Source: an uncultured Actinomycetes bacterium
Lineage (GTDB): Bacteria; Actinomycetota; Actinomycetes; S36-B12
DNA: 49,167 nt
NCBI GenBank assembly: GCA_913057155.1
Contig: CAJXNV010000003.1
Span: 1 to 49,167 of the forward strand
Direction: 5' to 3'
The position numbers and the translations under genes were made by a program. Shown in pieces: positions 1 through 9,509 of this stretch (within the stretch, counting starts at the first letter, position 1; the number at the start of each line of letters is the position of its first letter). The notes beneath the pieces are model-generated. The model did no database searches, was not told the origin of the DNA, and worked only from the letters and a program-made list of their open reading frames with translations.

Positions 1-1
1 G

Positions 2-70
2 GCTCCCGAGCGGACCGCCGAGCTGCGTCGCGAGGTCGACTCGTGGGTCGAAAGGCTCCTAGTCGCCTGA
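2..70 (+). CDS. C-terminal fragment of an unidentified CDS (APERTAELRREVDSWVERLLVA*)
   Basis: Open frame from the left edge to TGA at 68-70; too short to assign a family. Confidence 0.4.
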   Translation, partial: APERTAELRREVDSWVERLLVA

Positions 71-325
71 AGGGGACTTCTGCTCCGCCTCGAAGTCCCG
101 GAAGTTGAAGTACCAGATGTAGAAGCCAGCCACCAACGGACCGGCGATGATCAAGAAGAACGGGATGGCGCCCCCGACCCCTTGCCCGATGTACTGGAAT
201 GCCTGCCACACCAAGGCCACCGCGAGTGCGATGAAAGCCAGGCTGATGAACAGGCTTTGCGGCTTGCGCGCGCCCCAGGGTCGTCCCGGGTTGTAGTCGT
301 CTTGGATCGGTGCTCCGTCGCTCAC
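59..325 (-). CDS. Small membrane protein of unknown function (88 aa, two hydrophobic segments)
   Basis: ORF with two hydrophobic stretches (LFISLAFIALAVALVWQAF; AIPFFLIIAGPLVAGFYIWYF); GGGAG upstream of the start; downstream of the desaturase on the same strand. Confidence 0.6.
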   Translation of the reverse strand: MSDGAPIQDDYNPGRPWGARKPQSLFISLAFIALAVALVWQAFQYIGQGVGGAIPFFLIIAGPLVAGFYIWYFNFRDFEAEQKSPSGD

Positions 326-370
326 GGCGTCATGCTCCCACGGAGATGCTCGTGTCGTCGCGCGGATCCA

Positions 371-1342
371 TCACGTTCCGCTGGAGAAGACCCGGGCACG
401 CAGGGCCTCGCGTCGGTTCTCGAAGCGGTCGACCTGTTGATCCATCTCCGCTAGGTAGGCCGCGAGTTCCTCCCGCGCTTGTTCTCCGGCGGGCCCGAGG
501 TCGGTTCGCTCGAACACCTTCCATTTGCGCAATACCGGCCACAGAACCTCATCTCGGTGCTGCTTGAGGTCGTAGATCCCCGCGACCGCGATCTGTACGG
601 CCTTGCGGGTGAAGCCGTCGATGCCATGGCCCGGCATCGCGAAGTCTCGGACGCTGTCCCACACGGCCTGCATGGTCGCATCGGGTGCGATGTCGAAGGC
701 GGCGGCGAGCACGTTGCGGTAGAAGACCATGTGCAGGTTCTCATCGAGCGCTATGCGCTGCAGGAGCCGCTCGGCGTCCTCATCCCCTGTCGCGGTGCCG
801 GTGTTGCGATGGCTCACCCGCGTTGCCAGTTCCTGGAAGGACACATACGCCAGGCCGGCGAGTATCCCCGGATGGATCGGTTGGAAGCCCGCCGTCATGT
901 GCACCATCCGGGCCCGCTCCAATTCGATCGGATCCACGGCCCGGGTGACGACCAGGTAATCGCGGATCGCGGTGCCGTGTCGATCCTCCTCGGCGGTCCA
1001 TCGCCCGACCCACTCGCCCCACGGCCCTTCGGATCCGAAGATGTCGGCGATCGCATGGTGGTAGCTCGGCAGGTTGTCCTCGGTGAGCAGGTTGATGATC
1101 AGGCTCGTCCTCGCCGCCTCGGAGAACTTCAACTCCTCCTCGGTCCATTCCCGACCACCGAGCGGGCCGGAGAAGTCCTCCCCCTGGCTCCACGGCACGT
1201 ACTCGTGCGGGAACCATTCCTTGGCCTGGCGCAGATGCCGGTCGAGTTCCCCGGCTACCACCGGCTCGAGTTCCCACAGCAAGCCCATGGTCTCGCCGCT
1301 GACGATCCCATCGGATGTCTGCCGTTCGTGAGTGCTGGTCAT
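371..1342 (-). CDS. Acyl-ACP desaturase (ferritin-like di-iron family)
   Basis: Di-iron motifs EEDRHG and DENLHM, plus SYHHAIADIFG. Start taken as MTSTHERQ at 1342 because a -10-like AACAGT ends 6 nt upstream. Confidence 0.88.
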   Translation of the reverse strand: MTSTHERQTSDGIVSGETMGLLWELEPVVAGELDRHLRQAKEWFPHEYVPWSQGEDFSGPLGGREWTEEELKFSEAARTSLIINLLTEDNLPSYHHAIADIFGSEGPWGEWVGRWTAEEDRHGTAIRDYLVVTRAVDPIELERARMVHMTAGFQPIHPGILAGLAYVSFQELATRVSHRNTGTATGDEDAERLLQRIALDENLHMVFYRNVLAAAFDIAPDATMQAVWDSVRDFAMPGHGIDGFTRKAVQIAVAGIYDLKQHRDEVLWPVLRKWKVFERTDLGPAGEQAREELAAYLAEMDQQVDRFENRREALRARVFSSGT

Positions 1343-1463
1343 GAGGCAACTGTTGCACACCCGCGCGGGACTTTGGCCCCTGCTCGTCGCGTACCGGAGG
1401 GTCTAGCCTGGTTGCGGTGCCAGCGGCACCCGGGTGGATCGACAGGAAGGCCGGTGAGCAGCG

Positions 1464-1916
1464 ATGACCGTTCATGGTGACTCTCCCGAAGAGGTGTCCA
1501 AGGCGACCGAATACGAGGGCGGTCCGGCCGGTGATAGCGCCGACCAGGCCGAGCACTTGAGCATGGTCATGGAGGCCGAGGCGATCCACAACGCCTTGAA
1601 CGGTGGCGGCGGCGAGGGTTCGCTCGACGGCATGGACTATCCGCTCGATGACACCGAGTCCACCTTGGCCATGGAGGACGCCGAGGACTCCAGCGACGAT
1701 CCGATGCACGCCGGCGGTCTCACGCCGCGTCCGTGGGTGGGTGCCGAGGAGGCGGCCATGCACGTCGAGGACGACTTCGACCCTTCCGCGGACACCTACC
1801 TCGATGCCGAGACCGACGCCGAGCGCGCGGATCCGAACTTCGATCAGTTCGATGAGCCCGAGGAGCATCTAACCCCCGAGGACGAGACGCTCTTGGGTGT
1901 CGATCCCTACGAGTAG
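1464..1916 (+). CDS. Highly acidic hypothetical protein (150 aa)
   Basis: ORF with AGGAAGG upstream of ATG; Asp/Glu-rich throughout; no recognised domain. Confidence 0.65.
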   Translation: MTVHGDSPEEVSKATEYEGGPAGDSADQAEHLSMVMEAEAIHNALNGGGGEGSLDGMDYPLDDTESTLAMEDAEDSSDDPMHAGGLTPRPWVGAEEAAMHVEDDFDPSADTYLDAETDAERADPNFDQFDEPEEHLTPEDETLLGVDPYE

Positions 1917-1972
1917 TCGGGCACCGATAGTCGGGACCCGACCGCTTACCGGGACTCGGGCTGGGATGAGGG

Positions 1973-2242
1973 CTACGAATTGGGCTTGGGCTTGCGCAGT
2001 TTGCGTGCCCCGGACTTCACGACGCCACCGAGCACCATGCCCAAGGCGAAGGATCCGACCACCAGGGCCCACACCCAGATCTGCACGTCGGCGCCGAGGA
2101 ACTTCACATCGGCCAGTTGCAGGTTCTGCACCGCGAAGACGAGCAGCACCACCGCGATGATGATCAGCACGATCCCCCGCCAGGTGATCGTGATGCCCTT
2201 CTTGGCGGGCGGGCCGGCGAGTTGTCCGGATTCCTCGGCCAT
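1973..2242 (-). CDS. LapA/DUF1049-type small membrane protein
   Basis: Two TM segments with the ...FAVQNLQLADVKFLG...ALVVGSFALGMVLGG pattern typical of LapA-domain proteins. Confidence 0.75.
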   Translation of the reverse strand: MAEESGQLAGPPAKKGITITWRGIVLIIIAVVLLVFAVQNLQLADVKFLGADVQIWVWALVVGSFALGMVLGGVVKSGARKLRKPKPNS

Positions 2243-2271
2243 GCGTACTCCCGGTGTGCTTGGGTGATGGT

Positions 2272-3105
2272 GTGAGTCCCCAGCCTAGTGACGCGGGTGC
2301 GTCGCCAACGCAGACTTTGCTCGTCGAGGTGCGCGACTTCATCGCCGAAGTACGCCTGAACCGACCCGAGACCTTGAACGCCCTCACCCCGGATATGGGT
2401 CCGGCCTACGCCGCATTGCTGCGCGAACTCGATTCCGATCCGGCCGTTCGCGGGATCCTGGTGACCGGTTCCGGACGCGGCTTCTGCTCCGGAGCCGACC
2501 TCACGACGCTCAGCGGCTCGGTCGATGACCTGCGAAGTTACGTATCCGACCAATCGCTTTCCACGCTGCCGGCCGTAGCGCTGAGTCTGGGAACTCCCGT
2601 GGCCACGGCGATCAACGGCCCGTGCGCCGGTATCGGCTTCGTGCTCGCGGTCAGCGCCGATGCACGCTTCGTGCATCCGGAAGCGACCCTGAGTACGACC
2701 TTCGCCCGGTTGGGCCTCGTGGCCGAGTACGGCATCGCCTGGCTGCTTCCCCGGCTGATCGGCCAAGCGGCGGCCACCGACCTGCTGCTCACCGGACGCA
2801 CCATCACCGGCGTCCAAGCCGAGGAGTTACGCCTCGCCCATTGCGCTGCCGATCCGGTGGCTGCCGCGCGCGAGTGGCTGACGACGATCACCCAGAACGC
2901 CTCACCGGCGTCGGTAGCGACGATGAAGCGTCAACTGCTGCAAGCCGATGCGCAGACACTCGAGCAATCCATCGATTCATCCTTGGTCGAGATGGCGGCC
3001 GCGTTCGACTCCCCCGACCTCGTGGAGGCGCTGACAGCGCGGGCGCAGAAGCGTCCGGCGAACTTCGCCGGATACCCGCCGGTTGAGTCGATAGACCAGG
3101 CTTAG
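2272..3105 (+). CDS. Enoyl-CoA hydratase/isomerase family protein
   Basis: Crotonase fold motifs: LNRPETLNALTPDM, GSGRGFCSGADL, INGPCAGIGFVLAVSADARF. In-frame GTG at 2272 preferred over 2254. Confidence 0.85.
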   Translation: MSPQPSDAGASPTQTLLVEVRDFIAEVRLNRPETLNALTPDMGPAYAALLRELDSDPAVRGILVTGSGRGFCSGADLTTLSGSVDDLRSYVSDQSLSTLPAVALSLGTPVATAINGPCAGIGFVLAVSADARFVHPEATLSTTFARLGLVAEYGIAWLLPRLIGQAAATDLLLTGRTITGVQAEELRLAHCAADPVAAAREWLTTITQNASPASVATMKRQLLQADAQTLEQSIDSSLVEMAAAFDSPDLVEALTARAQKRPANFAGYPPVESIDQA

Positions 3106-3638
3106 GTCAACAGGCCGCAGTGCGCGAGCGCCATGCGCACCAACCGGCCCTGGCCCCCGCTCATCTGCTCCTGGAATCGCTGGCTAGCCGCTTCCTGCGG
3201 GCTGACCCACACCAAGTCCAAGGACTCCTGACTGGGCTCGCAATCGCCCTCGATGACGACGACGAAGGCCAGTGAGACGGCGTGCTGCCGCGGGTCGTGG
3301 AATCCGGTCACGAACTCATCGGGGAAGTACTCCACGACCGTGAACGGCTGCGGCGATGCAGGGACTTGGGGCAGGGCCATCGGGCCGAGGTCCTTCTCCA
3401 GATGCCGCAGGAGGGCGTCGCGTACGAGTTCGCCGTAGAGGACGCGACCGGAGACGATGGCGCGGGAGATCGAACCGTCGGGCATGCCACGCAGCAGCAG
3501 TCCGATGCTCGTGACCTCACCGCGGCCGTCGGTGCGCACCGGCACGGCGTCCACGTAGACCATCGGTACCCGCTCGCGAGCGGAGTCGAGTTCGTCTTGG
3601 CTCAGCCACGAGCCGCGCACGTCCAGCATGTCGCTCAT
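3102..3638 (-). CDS. NUDIX hydrolase-like protein (DUF4916)
   Basis: 178 aa; WLSQDELDSARERVPMVYVDAVPVR...GLLLRG...ISRAIVSGRVLYGE resembles DUF4916 of actinobacteria. Confidence 0.75.
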   Translation of the reverse strand: MSDMLDVRGSWLSQDELDSARERVPMVYVDAVPVRTDGRGEVTSIGLLLRGMPDGSISRAIVSGRVLYGELVRDALLRHLEKDLGPMALPQVPASPQPFTVVEYFPDEFVTGFHDPRQHAVSLAFVVVIEGDCEPSQESLDLVWVSPQEAASQRFQEQMSGGQGRLVRMALAHCGLLT

Positions 3639-3714
3639 GCGGCCGATTGTGGCAGGTGGTCACCTAGGGTGGTGCTCTGTCGTGCTCAAGGCACTTTCCG
3701 CCTAGCATCGCGGT

Positions 3715-4173
3715 ATGTCCGCATCGACACCGGCAAGCGACGGCACCACCCGCCCCGACGGCACCACCTACCCGGTGGCCTTGACCGAGCAGGAGTGGCG
3801 CGAACGACTCACCGACCAGGAGTACTACGTCCTGCGTGAAGCCGGGACCGAACCTCCGTGGGTCGGCGAGTACACCGACGCCAAGGCCACCGGGGTGTAC
3901 ACCTGTCGAGCTTGCGGCTACGAACTGTTCCGCAGTGACACCAAGTTCGATTCGCATTGTGGTTGGCCGAGTTTCTTCGCTCCGCTAGCCGGTGATCGGG
4001 TGCTGTACCTCGAGGATCGATCCTTGGGCCAGATCCGTACCGAGGTGCGGTGTGCGGCCTGCGGCGGGCATCTCGGCCACGTCTTCGAAGGCGAGGGCTT
4101 TCCCACCCCGACCGATCAGCGCTACTGCATCAATTCGCTATCGGTGCGGTTGGTCGAAGACTCCGGCGCCTAG
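3715..4173 (+). CDS. msrB: Peptide-methionine (R)-S-oxide reductase
   Basis: Hallmarks CRACGYELFRSDTKFDSHCGWPSF, RCAACGGHLGHVF, RYCINSLSVRL. Confidence 0.95.
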   Translation: MSASTPASDGTTRPDGTTYPVALTEQEWRERLTDQEYYVLREAGTEPPWVGEYTDAKATGVYTCRACGYELFRSDTKFDSHCGWPSFFAPLAGDRVLYLEDRSLGQIRTEVRCAACGGHLGHVFEGEGFPTPTDQRYCINSLSVRLVEDSGA

Positions 4174-4223
4174 TGCGGCGTGGCCAACCTTCGCTGCGGC
4201 GCTCCTCGCCGTAGCCTGCTCGG

Positions 4224-4886
4224 GTGCATACGGTTTCCGGTCCCGACACTCGCTTCGCCGAGGTAGCCGACCGGGCCGCCGCTACCGAGATCCGACCGGA
4301 GTTCGAGATCTCCGTTGCGCCGTCGCCGTCCAGGCTGGCCCCGCACGCGTGCACGTTGACGGCCTCGTCCGTCGCCGCCGACGACCAGCCCGGCTGGGAA
4401 TCGGCGTCCGGTCGCTTCGTTCTGTTGCACGATCCCGACGGGGTAGACGAATGGCACGGCTGCTACCGAGCGGTGATCTTCGCCCGCTGCGAGGTGGAGG
4501 CCGAGATGCTCGCCGACCCGCTCGTCCACGAAGTCGCGTGGAGTTGGACCCTCGAGGCGCTGGCACCGCTGCGGGCCACCCAGGCCGGCGGCACCGTCAC
4601 GGTCTCCACCGGCAATTCGTTCGGCATGATGGCCGATCGGCGCCCGGATGGACTCATCGAGGTCCGTGCCTCCTGGACGCCAGGACTCGACGATGATCCG
4701 GTGTTCAGTGCGAGCACCCCCGCCGAGACCGCGACCGGAGACGGCACCGACACCGGGTCGCAGCGAGGCGACGCCATCGATGATCACGTCCGCGCGTGGA
4801 TCGACGTCCTGGCCCGACTCTCCGGTCTGCCCCCGCTGCCACCGGGGGTACCCACGGTGACCGCCCGACGAGCCCGCGGCTCGTGA
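4224..4886 (+). CDS. DUF3000 domain-containing protein
   Basis: Matches the DUF3000 family pattern and sits directly upstream of RNase D, a common actinobacterial arrangement. Confidence 0.82.
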   Translation: MHTVSGPDTRFAEVADRAAATEIRPEFEISVAPSPSRLAPHACTLTASSVAADDQPGWESASGRFVLLHDPDGVDEWHGCYRAVIFARCEVEAEMLADPLVHEVAWSWTLEALAPLRATQAGGTVTVSTGNSFGMMADRRPDGLIEVRASWTPGLDDDPVFSASTPAETATGDGTDTGSQRGDAIDDHVRAWIDVLARLSGLPPLPPGVPTVTARRARGS

Positions 4887-6196
4887 GCGGAGCACCGGCT
4901 CAGCCGGCTCAGCCGGCTGGACACGCGGGGCCTGATAAGCACGCTGAGCCCGATAAGCACGCCGAGTCAACCGAGCCGCTTCCGGCGCTGGAGCTGTCCG
5001 ATGGTCCCTCGGAGGTCATCAGCGAACCGGCGGATCTCGATCGGTACGCCCGGGCGCTGGCTGCCGGCAGCGGACCGGTCGGGTTGGACGCCGAACGCGC
5101 CTCGGGCTACCGCTACTCCCAACGCGCGTACCTGGTCCAGATCCGCCGCGAAGGTGCCGGGACCGCGCTCATCGATCCGATCGCCTTGCCCGACCTTTCC
5201 GTCGTCAGCGCCGCCATCGGCGATGCCGAATGGATCCTGCACGCCGCCACGCAGGATCTGCCCTGTCTTGCCGAAGTGGGCATGGTGCCCACGAATCTCT
5301 TCGACACCGAACTGGCCGGCCGCCTGCTGGGCCGCGAACGGGTGAGCCTCGCAGCGCTCGTGGCAAGCGAGCTCGGCAGGCACCTTGCCAAGGGACACGG
5401 CGCGACCGATTGGTCGGTGCGCCCACTGTCACCCGAACAACTGCGTTACGCGGCGCTGGATGTGGAACCGCTCGTCGAATTGCGCGACGCCCTCGCCGCC
5501 GACCTGCAGGCCGCGGGGCGTTGGGAAGCGGCCCGGCAGGAGTTCGACCACCTGCGCGGATTCCGTCCGCGCGACAAGGGTCCGGACGAATGGCGCCGGC
5601 TGTCGGGCATGCACAAGCTCCGCAGTCCCCGGCAGTGGGGCATCGCCCGGGAGATGTGGCTGGAAAGGGACGAGATCGCGCGCGGGAAGGACATCGCTCC
5701 AGGCCGGATACTCCCGGACTCGGCCATCGTCGCCGTGGTGCGCGCACTGCCCGAATCCAAGGACGCCATGCTGTCCACCGACGGATTCCACGGCCGCGGG
5801 GCGGGCCGCTATGCCCGTTCGTGGTGGACGGCGTTCCAGCGCGGACGCGACATGCCCGAATCACAGTTGCCGGAGCGCACTGTCCGCGGAGACGGACCGC
5901 CGCCGCCTCGATCCTGGGCCGAGCGGAACCCACCCGCACACGAGCGACTCACCCGCGCGCGGGAGGCGATCGCGCAGGTCGCCGAGCGCTGGCAGGTGGC
6001 ACCGGAGATCCTGCTATCCCCCGAAATCCTCCGCCGCTTGTGCTGGGATCCCCCGGACGGATTCGAACGCGCAAGTGCAACCGACGACGACGCCATCCGC
6101 GGATTCCTGGCCGGTTCCGGCGCGCGCCCCTGGCAGATCGATACCTGCCTACCGGTCTTGCTCCAGGCCTTGGCTAAGGAAGTTACTAGCGAGTAA
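4883..6196 (+). CDS. rnd: Ribonuclease D-like 3'-5' exonuclease with HRDC domain
   Basis: GLDAERASGYRYSQRAYLVQI, FDTELAGRLLG, LRYAALDVEPLVELRDAL exonuclease motifs. GTG at 4883 overlaps the DUF3000 stop (GTGA), preferred over the 4796 start. Confidence 0.88.
   Translation: MSGAPAQPAQPAGHAGPDKHAEPDKHAESTEPLPALELSDGPSEVISEPADLDRYARALAAGSGPVGLDAERASGYRYSQRAYLVQIRREGAGTALIDPIALPDLSVVSAAIGDAEWILHAATQDLPCLAEVGMVPTNLFDTELAGRLLGRERVSLAALVASELGRHLAKGHGATDWSVRPLSPEQLRYAALDVEPLVELRDALAADLQAAGRWEAARQEFDHLRGFRPRDKGPDEWRRLSGMHKLRSPRQWGIAREMWLERDEIARGKDIAPGRILPDSAIVAVVRALPESKDAMLSTDGFHGRGAGRYARSWWTAFQRGRDMPESQLPERTVRGDGPPPPRSWAERNPPAHERLTRAREAIAQVAERWQVAPEILLSPEILRRLCWDPPDGFERASATDDDAIRGFLAGSGARPWQIDTCLPVLLQALAKEVTSE
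4896..4966 (+). repeat. Short tandem repeats in the non-conserved N-terminus of RNase D (9-bp cggctcagc units, then 2 x 18-bp cctgataagcacgctgag)
   Basis: cggctcagccggctcagccggct (4896-4918) and cctgataagcacgctgag/cccgataagcacgccgag (4931-4966); protein AQPAQPAG and PDKHAEPDKHAES. Confidence 0.8.
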
Positions 6197-6197
6197 C
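6182..6197. promoter_or_regulatory. Inverted repeat GTTACT-AGCG-AGTAAC, probable operator for fadA-fadB
   Basis: Perfect 6-bp arms, overlapping the RNase D stop (6194-6196), 28 bp upstream of the fadA ATG. Confidence 0.6.
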
Positions 6198-6225
6198 ATA
6201 ACCGGGGCCAAGGTTAGGAGCCCTC

Positions 6226-7422
6226 ATGCGCACGATCGAACCCGTCGTCTTCGTCGACGGCGCCCGTACCCCCTTCGCGCGAGCCGGAAGCCTGTATTCC
6301 GATACGCGTGCCGACGACCTCATGGTCAAGGTCATCCGAGAACTACTGCGCCGCAATCCGAACGTGCCCGCCGAACGTATCGACGACGTCGCGGTAGCCG
6401 CGGCCACCCAGACCGGTGATCAGGGCATGAACATCGGTCGTTCGGTCGCGCTCCTGGCCGGGTTGCCGGCGACAGTGCCGGGGTATTCCATCGATCGCTG
6501 GTGCGCCGGCGCGATGACGGCTGTCACGACCCTGTCGGGCGCCATCATGTCCGGTGCCTACGACCTCGCCATCGCCGGCGGGGTCGAGCACATGACCCAC
6601 CATCCGATGGGCGAGGGCATCGACCCGAATCCCCGCTACCTGGCCGAGAAGCTCGTCGACCCCGAAGCCCTGTTGATGGGTAAGACGGCCGAGAACCTGC
6701 ACGACCGCTTCCCGCACCTGACCAAGGAGCGCGCCGATGCGTTCGCGGTCGGTAGCCAGGAGAAGACCGCCAAGGCCTACGCCAACGGTCTGCTGCAGCC
6801 CGATCTCGTTCCGGTCGCGGTGCGTGACACCGAGAACGGCTGGGGCTACGTGACCGTGGACGAAGGTCCGCGCCCGGGCACATCCATGGAGGGCCTAGCC
6901 GGATTGAAGACCCCGTTCCGTCCGCACGGACGGGTGACCGCGGGCAATGCCTCCGCCCTGACCGACGGTGCCACCGGAGCGATCCTGGCCTCGGAGTCGA
7001 TCGCCCGCGAACTCGGACTCGCCCCCGCGATGCGCATGGTCGGTTTCGCCTTCGCCGGGGTCGAGCCGGAGGTGATGGGTGTCGGCCCGGTGCCGGCCAC
7101 CGAGAAGGCGCTGCGCAAAGCCGGATTGACCATCGATGACATCGACCTGTTCGAGATCAACGAGGCATTCGCGGTCCAGGTGTTGGCGTTCTTGGATCAC
7201 TTCGGCATCGACGACGCCGATCCACGGGTGAATCCGATGGGTGGCGCGATCGCCGTCGGGCATCCGCTGGCCTCGAGCGGCATCCGGCTCATGACCAACC
7301 TGGCGCGGGACTTCCAGGCCAACCCCGATGCCCGCTACGGCATCACGACCATGTGTATCGGACTGGGCATGGGCGGAACCGTGATCTGGGAGCGCGTGGA
7401 TAGCGAGGAGAGCAACCGATGA
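6226..7422 (+). CDS. fadA: Acetyl-CoA acyltransferase (thiolase)
   Basis: Thiolase motifs: DRWCAGAMTAV, NEAFAVQVLAF, NPMGGAIAVGHPLASSGIR, CIGLGMGG. Confidence 0.94.
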   Translation: MRTIEPVVFVDGARTPFARAGSLYSDTRADDLMVKVIRELLRRNPNVPAERIDDVAVAAATQTGDQGMNIGRSVALLAGLPATVPGYSIDRWCAGAMTAVTTLSGAIMSGAYDLAIAGGVEHMTHHPMGEGIDPNPRYLAEKLVDPEALLMGKTAENLHDRFPHLTKERADAFAVGSQEKTAKAYANGLLQPDLVPVAVRDTENGWGYVTVDEGPRPGTSMEGLAGLKTPFRPHGRVTAGNASALTDGATGAILASESIARELGLAPAMRMVGFAFAGVEPEVMGVGPVPATEKALRKAGLTIDDIDLFEINEAFAVQVLAFLDHFGIDDADPRVNPMGGAIAVGHPLASSGIRLMTNLARDFQANPDARYGITTMCIGLGMGGTVIWERVDSEESNR

Positions 7423-9509
7423 CCGACGCCACGACCACCTTCCCCGACGAAGTCGTCACCGAGGCGCGGCTGCGCCTGGTCGAGATCCCCTCGGGGACCT
7501 TCGGGTTGATCACGGTGGACAACGGTCGAGATCACACCCGGCCGTCCACCTTCGGCCCCCGTGGCCTGGAGTCCTTGGGCAAGGCGATCGACGAGGCGAT
7601 CGCTACTCCGGGCATCGTCGGGATCGGGGTCACCGGTAAGCCGTTCATCTTCGCGGTCGGCGCCGACCTCTCCGCGATCGGTGTCGTAAGCGATCCGAGC
7701 ATCATCGATTCCTTCGCCCGACTCGGTCACGATGTGTTCCGCAAGCTCGGTGAATGCGCGGTGCCCACCTTCGCGTTCGTCAACGGTGCCGCGATGGGCG
7801 GTGGTCTGGAACTGGCGTTGCATTGTCGCTACCGCACCTTGGATTCCACCGCCGCCGGCCTGTCGCTGCCCGAGGTGTTCCTCGGCCTGGTGCCCGGGTG
7901 GGGCGGGGCCTGGTTGCTGCCGAATCTGATCGGTCCGCAACGCGCCCTCGACGTCATCATCAACAACTCGATGAACCAGAACAAGCAACTGCGACCAGCG
8001 CAGGCCCTCGACCTGGGCATCGTCGATGTGCTGTTCGAAGCGCAGGATTTCCTCGAACGATCGCTCGCCTGGGCCGACGACGTCATCGCCGGTCGCGTGC
8101 AGGTGCCCCGCGCCGAGGTCGATCGCGCTAGTTGGGATCAGATCGTCGACGGTTATCGCGCGGGAGTCGAAGCCCGGATCCACGGCGCCACCCCGGCGCC
8201 CTACCGGGCCTTGGACCTGGTCCAAGCGGCCAAGACCCGCACCCGGGACGAGGGCTTCGCAGCCGAGGACGCCGCCTTGAGCGAACTCGTGATGGGCGAT
8301 GACCTCCGAGCATCGCTGTACGCCTTCGATCTCGTGCAAAAGCGCGCGAAGCGACCGGTGGGCGTGCCGGATAAGGAGCTCGCCCGACCGGTCACCAAGG
8401 TGGGGATCGTCGGCGCGGGCCTCATGGCAAGCCAGTTGGCCATGCTGTTCATCCGCAGGCTGCAGGTTCCGGTCGTCATGAGCGACCTCGACCAAGAACG
8501 GGTGGACGCGGGTATCGCCCGGGTACACGCGGATATCGACGCGCTCGCCGCGAAGGGCCGTATCAACGCCGATAAGGCGGGGCGATTCAAAGGACTCATC
8601 CGCGGCTGCGTGGGTACGGCGGACTTCGCCGACGCGGATTTCGTCCTCGAGGCGGTGTTCGAGGATCTCGATGTCAAGAAGAAGGTGTTCGGCCAACTCG
8701 AGGAGGTGGTACGGCCCGATTGCGTCCTCGCGACCAATACGTCGTCGTTGTCGGTCAGTGCCATGGCCGCCGACCTCGCCCACCCCGAAAGGGTCGTCGG
8801 CTTCCATTTCTTCAACCCCGTAGCCGTCATGCCGCTACTGGAGATCGCGCGAGCGGATAAGACCGATGATCCCTCGCTGGCGACCGCCTTCGCGGTGGCC
8901 AAGGAGTTGAAGAAGTCCGCGGTTCTCGTCGCAGATGCACCTGCATTCGTGGTCAACCGACTGCTGATCCGGTACCTGGCGGAGATCACCAAAGCGGTCG
9001 ACGAGGGCGCGGACTTCGAGGTGGCCGACCGTGCCATGGACCCACTCGGACTTCCGATGAGCCCGTTCGCGCTACTGCAACTGGTCGGGATGGGCGTGGC
9101 CGCGCACGTCTCGGAGTCCATGCATCGCGCGTTCCCGGATCGCTACTACCTCTCCCCCAACCTGCAGCGCATGCTGGAGGCCGGAATCGACGGCGTGTGG
9201 GTGTGGAACGAAGACGGTTCGCGCAACCTCGACCCCCGACTGGCCGATGTCTACGAGCGCGGCAGCACGGCACTCGATGAGCACGAGATCCGTTCGCGGG
9301 CCCTATCGGCGCTGGCGGACGAAGCGCGGCGCATGCTCGACGAGGGTGTCGTGGCGCAGGCCCAGGACATCGACCTGTGCATGATCCTGGGCGCGGGCTG
9401 GCCCTTCTGGCTGGGCGGCTTGACGCCTTACTTGGATCGGACCGGGGTGTCCGAGGAGGTTACGAATCGACGTTTCCTGGAACCGGGGGTTGCTTCACTG
9501 CCTGCGTGA
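7419..9509 (+). CDS. fadB: Multifunctional fatty-acid oxidation protein (enoyl-CoA hydratase / 3-hydroxyacyl-CoA dehydrogenase)
   Basis: ATGA overlap with fadA; N-terminal crotonase domain ([20 protein letters not shown]) and HAD domain ([43 protein letters not shown]). Confidence 0.93.
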   Translation: MTDATTTFPDEVVTEARLRLVEIPSGTFGLITVDNGRDHTRPSTFGPRGLESLGKAIDEAIATPGIVGIGVTGKPFIFAVGADLSAIGVVSDPSIIDSFARLGHDVFRKLGECAVPTFAFVNGAAMGGGLELALHCRYRTLDSTAAGLSLPEVFLGLVPGWGGAWLLPNLIGPQRALDVIINNSMNQNKQLRPAQALDLGIVDVLFEAQDFLERSLAWADDVIAGRVQVPRAEVDRASWDQIVDGYRAGVEARIHGATPAPYRALDLVQAAKTRTRDEGFAAEDAALSELVMGDDLRASLYAFDLVQKRAKRPVGVPDKELARPVTKVGIVGAGLMASQLAMLFIRRLQVPVVMSDLDQERVDAGIARVHADIDALAAKGRINADKAGRFKGLIRGCVGTADFADADFVLEAVFEDLDVKKKVFGQLEEVVRPDCVLATNTSSLSVSAMAADLAHPERVVGFHFFNPVAVMPLLEIARADKTDDPSLATAFAVAKELKKSAVLVADAPAFVVNRLLIRYLAEITKAVDEGADFEVADRAMDPLGLPMSPFALLQLVGMGVAAHVSESMHRAFPDRYYLSPNLQRMLEAGIDGVWVWNEDGSRNLDPRLADVYERGSTALDEHEIRSRALSALADEARRMLDEGVVAQAQDIDLCMILGAGWPFWLGGLTPYLDRTGVSEEVTNRRFLEPGVASLPA

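Noticed and set aside
479-1480. 333-aa + strand ORF opposite the acyl-ACP desaturase
   Set aside because: Antisense to a di-iron desaturase with intact motifs; no domain of its own.
4931-4966. GATAAGCACG repeats considered as a CRISPR-like or iteron element
   Set aside because: Only two 18-bp units, in frame in a coding region, with no spacers.
7335-8807. 490-aa - strand ORF opposite fadB
   Set aside because: Shadow ORF; fadB is unambiguous.
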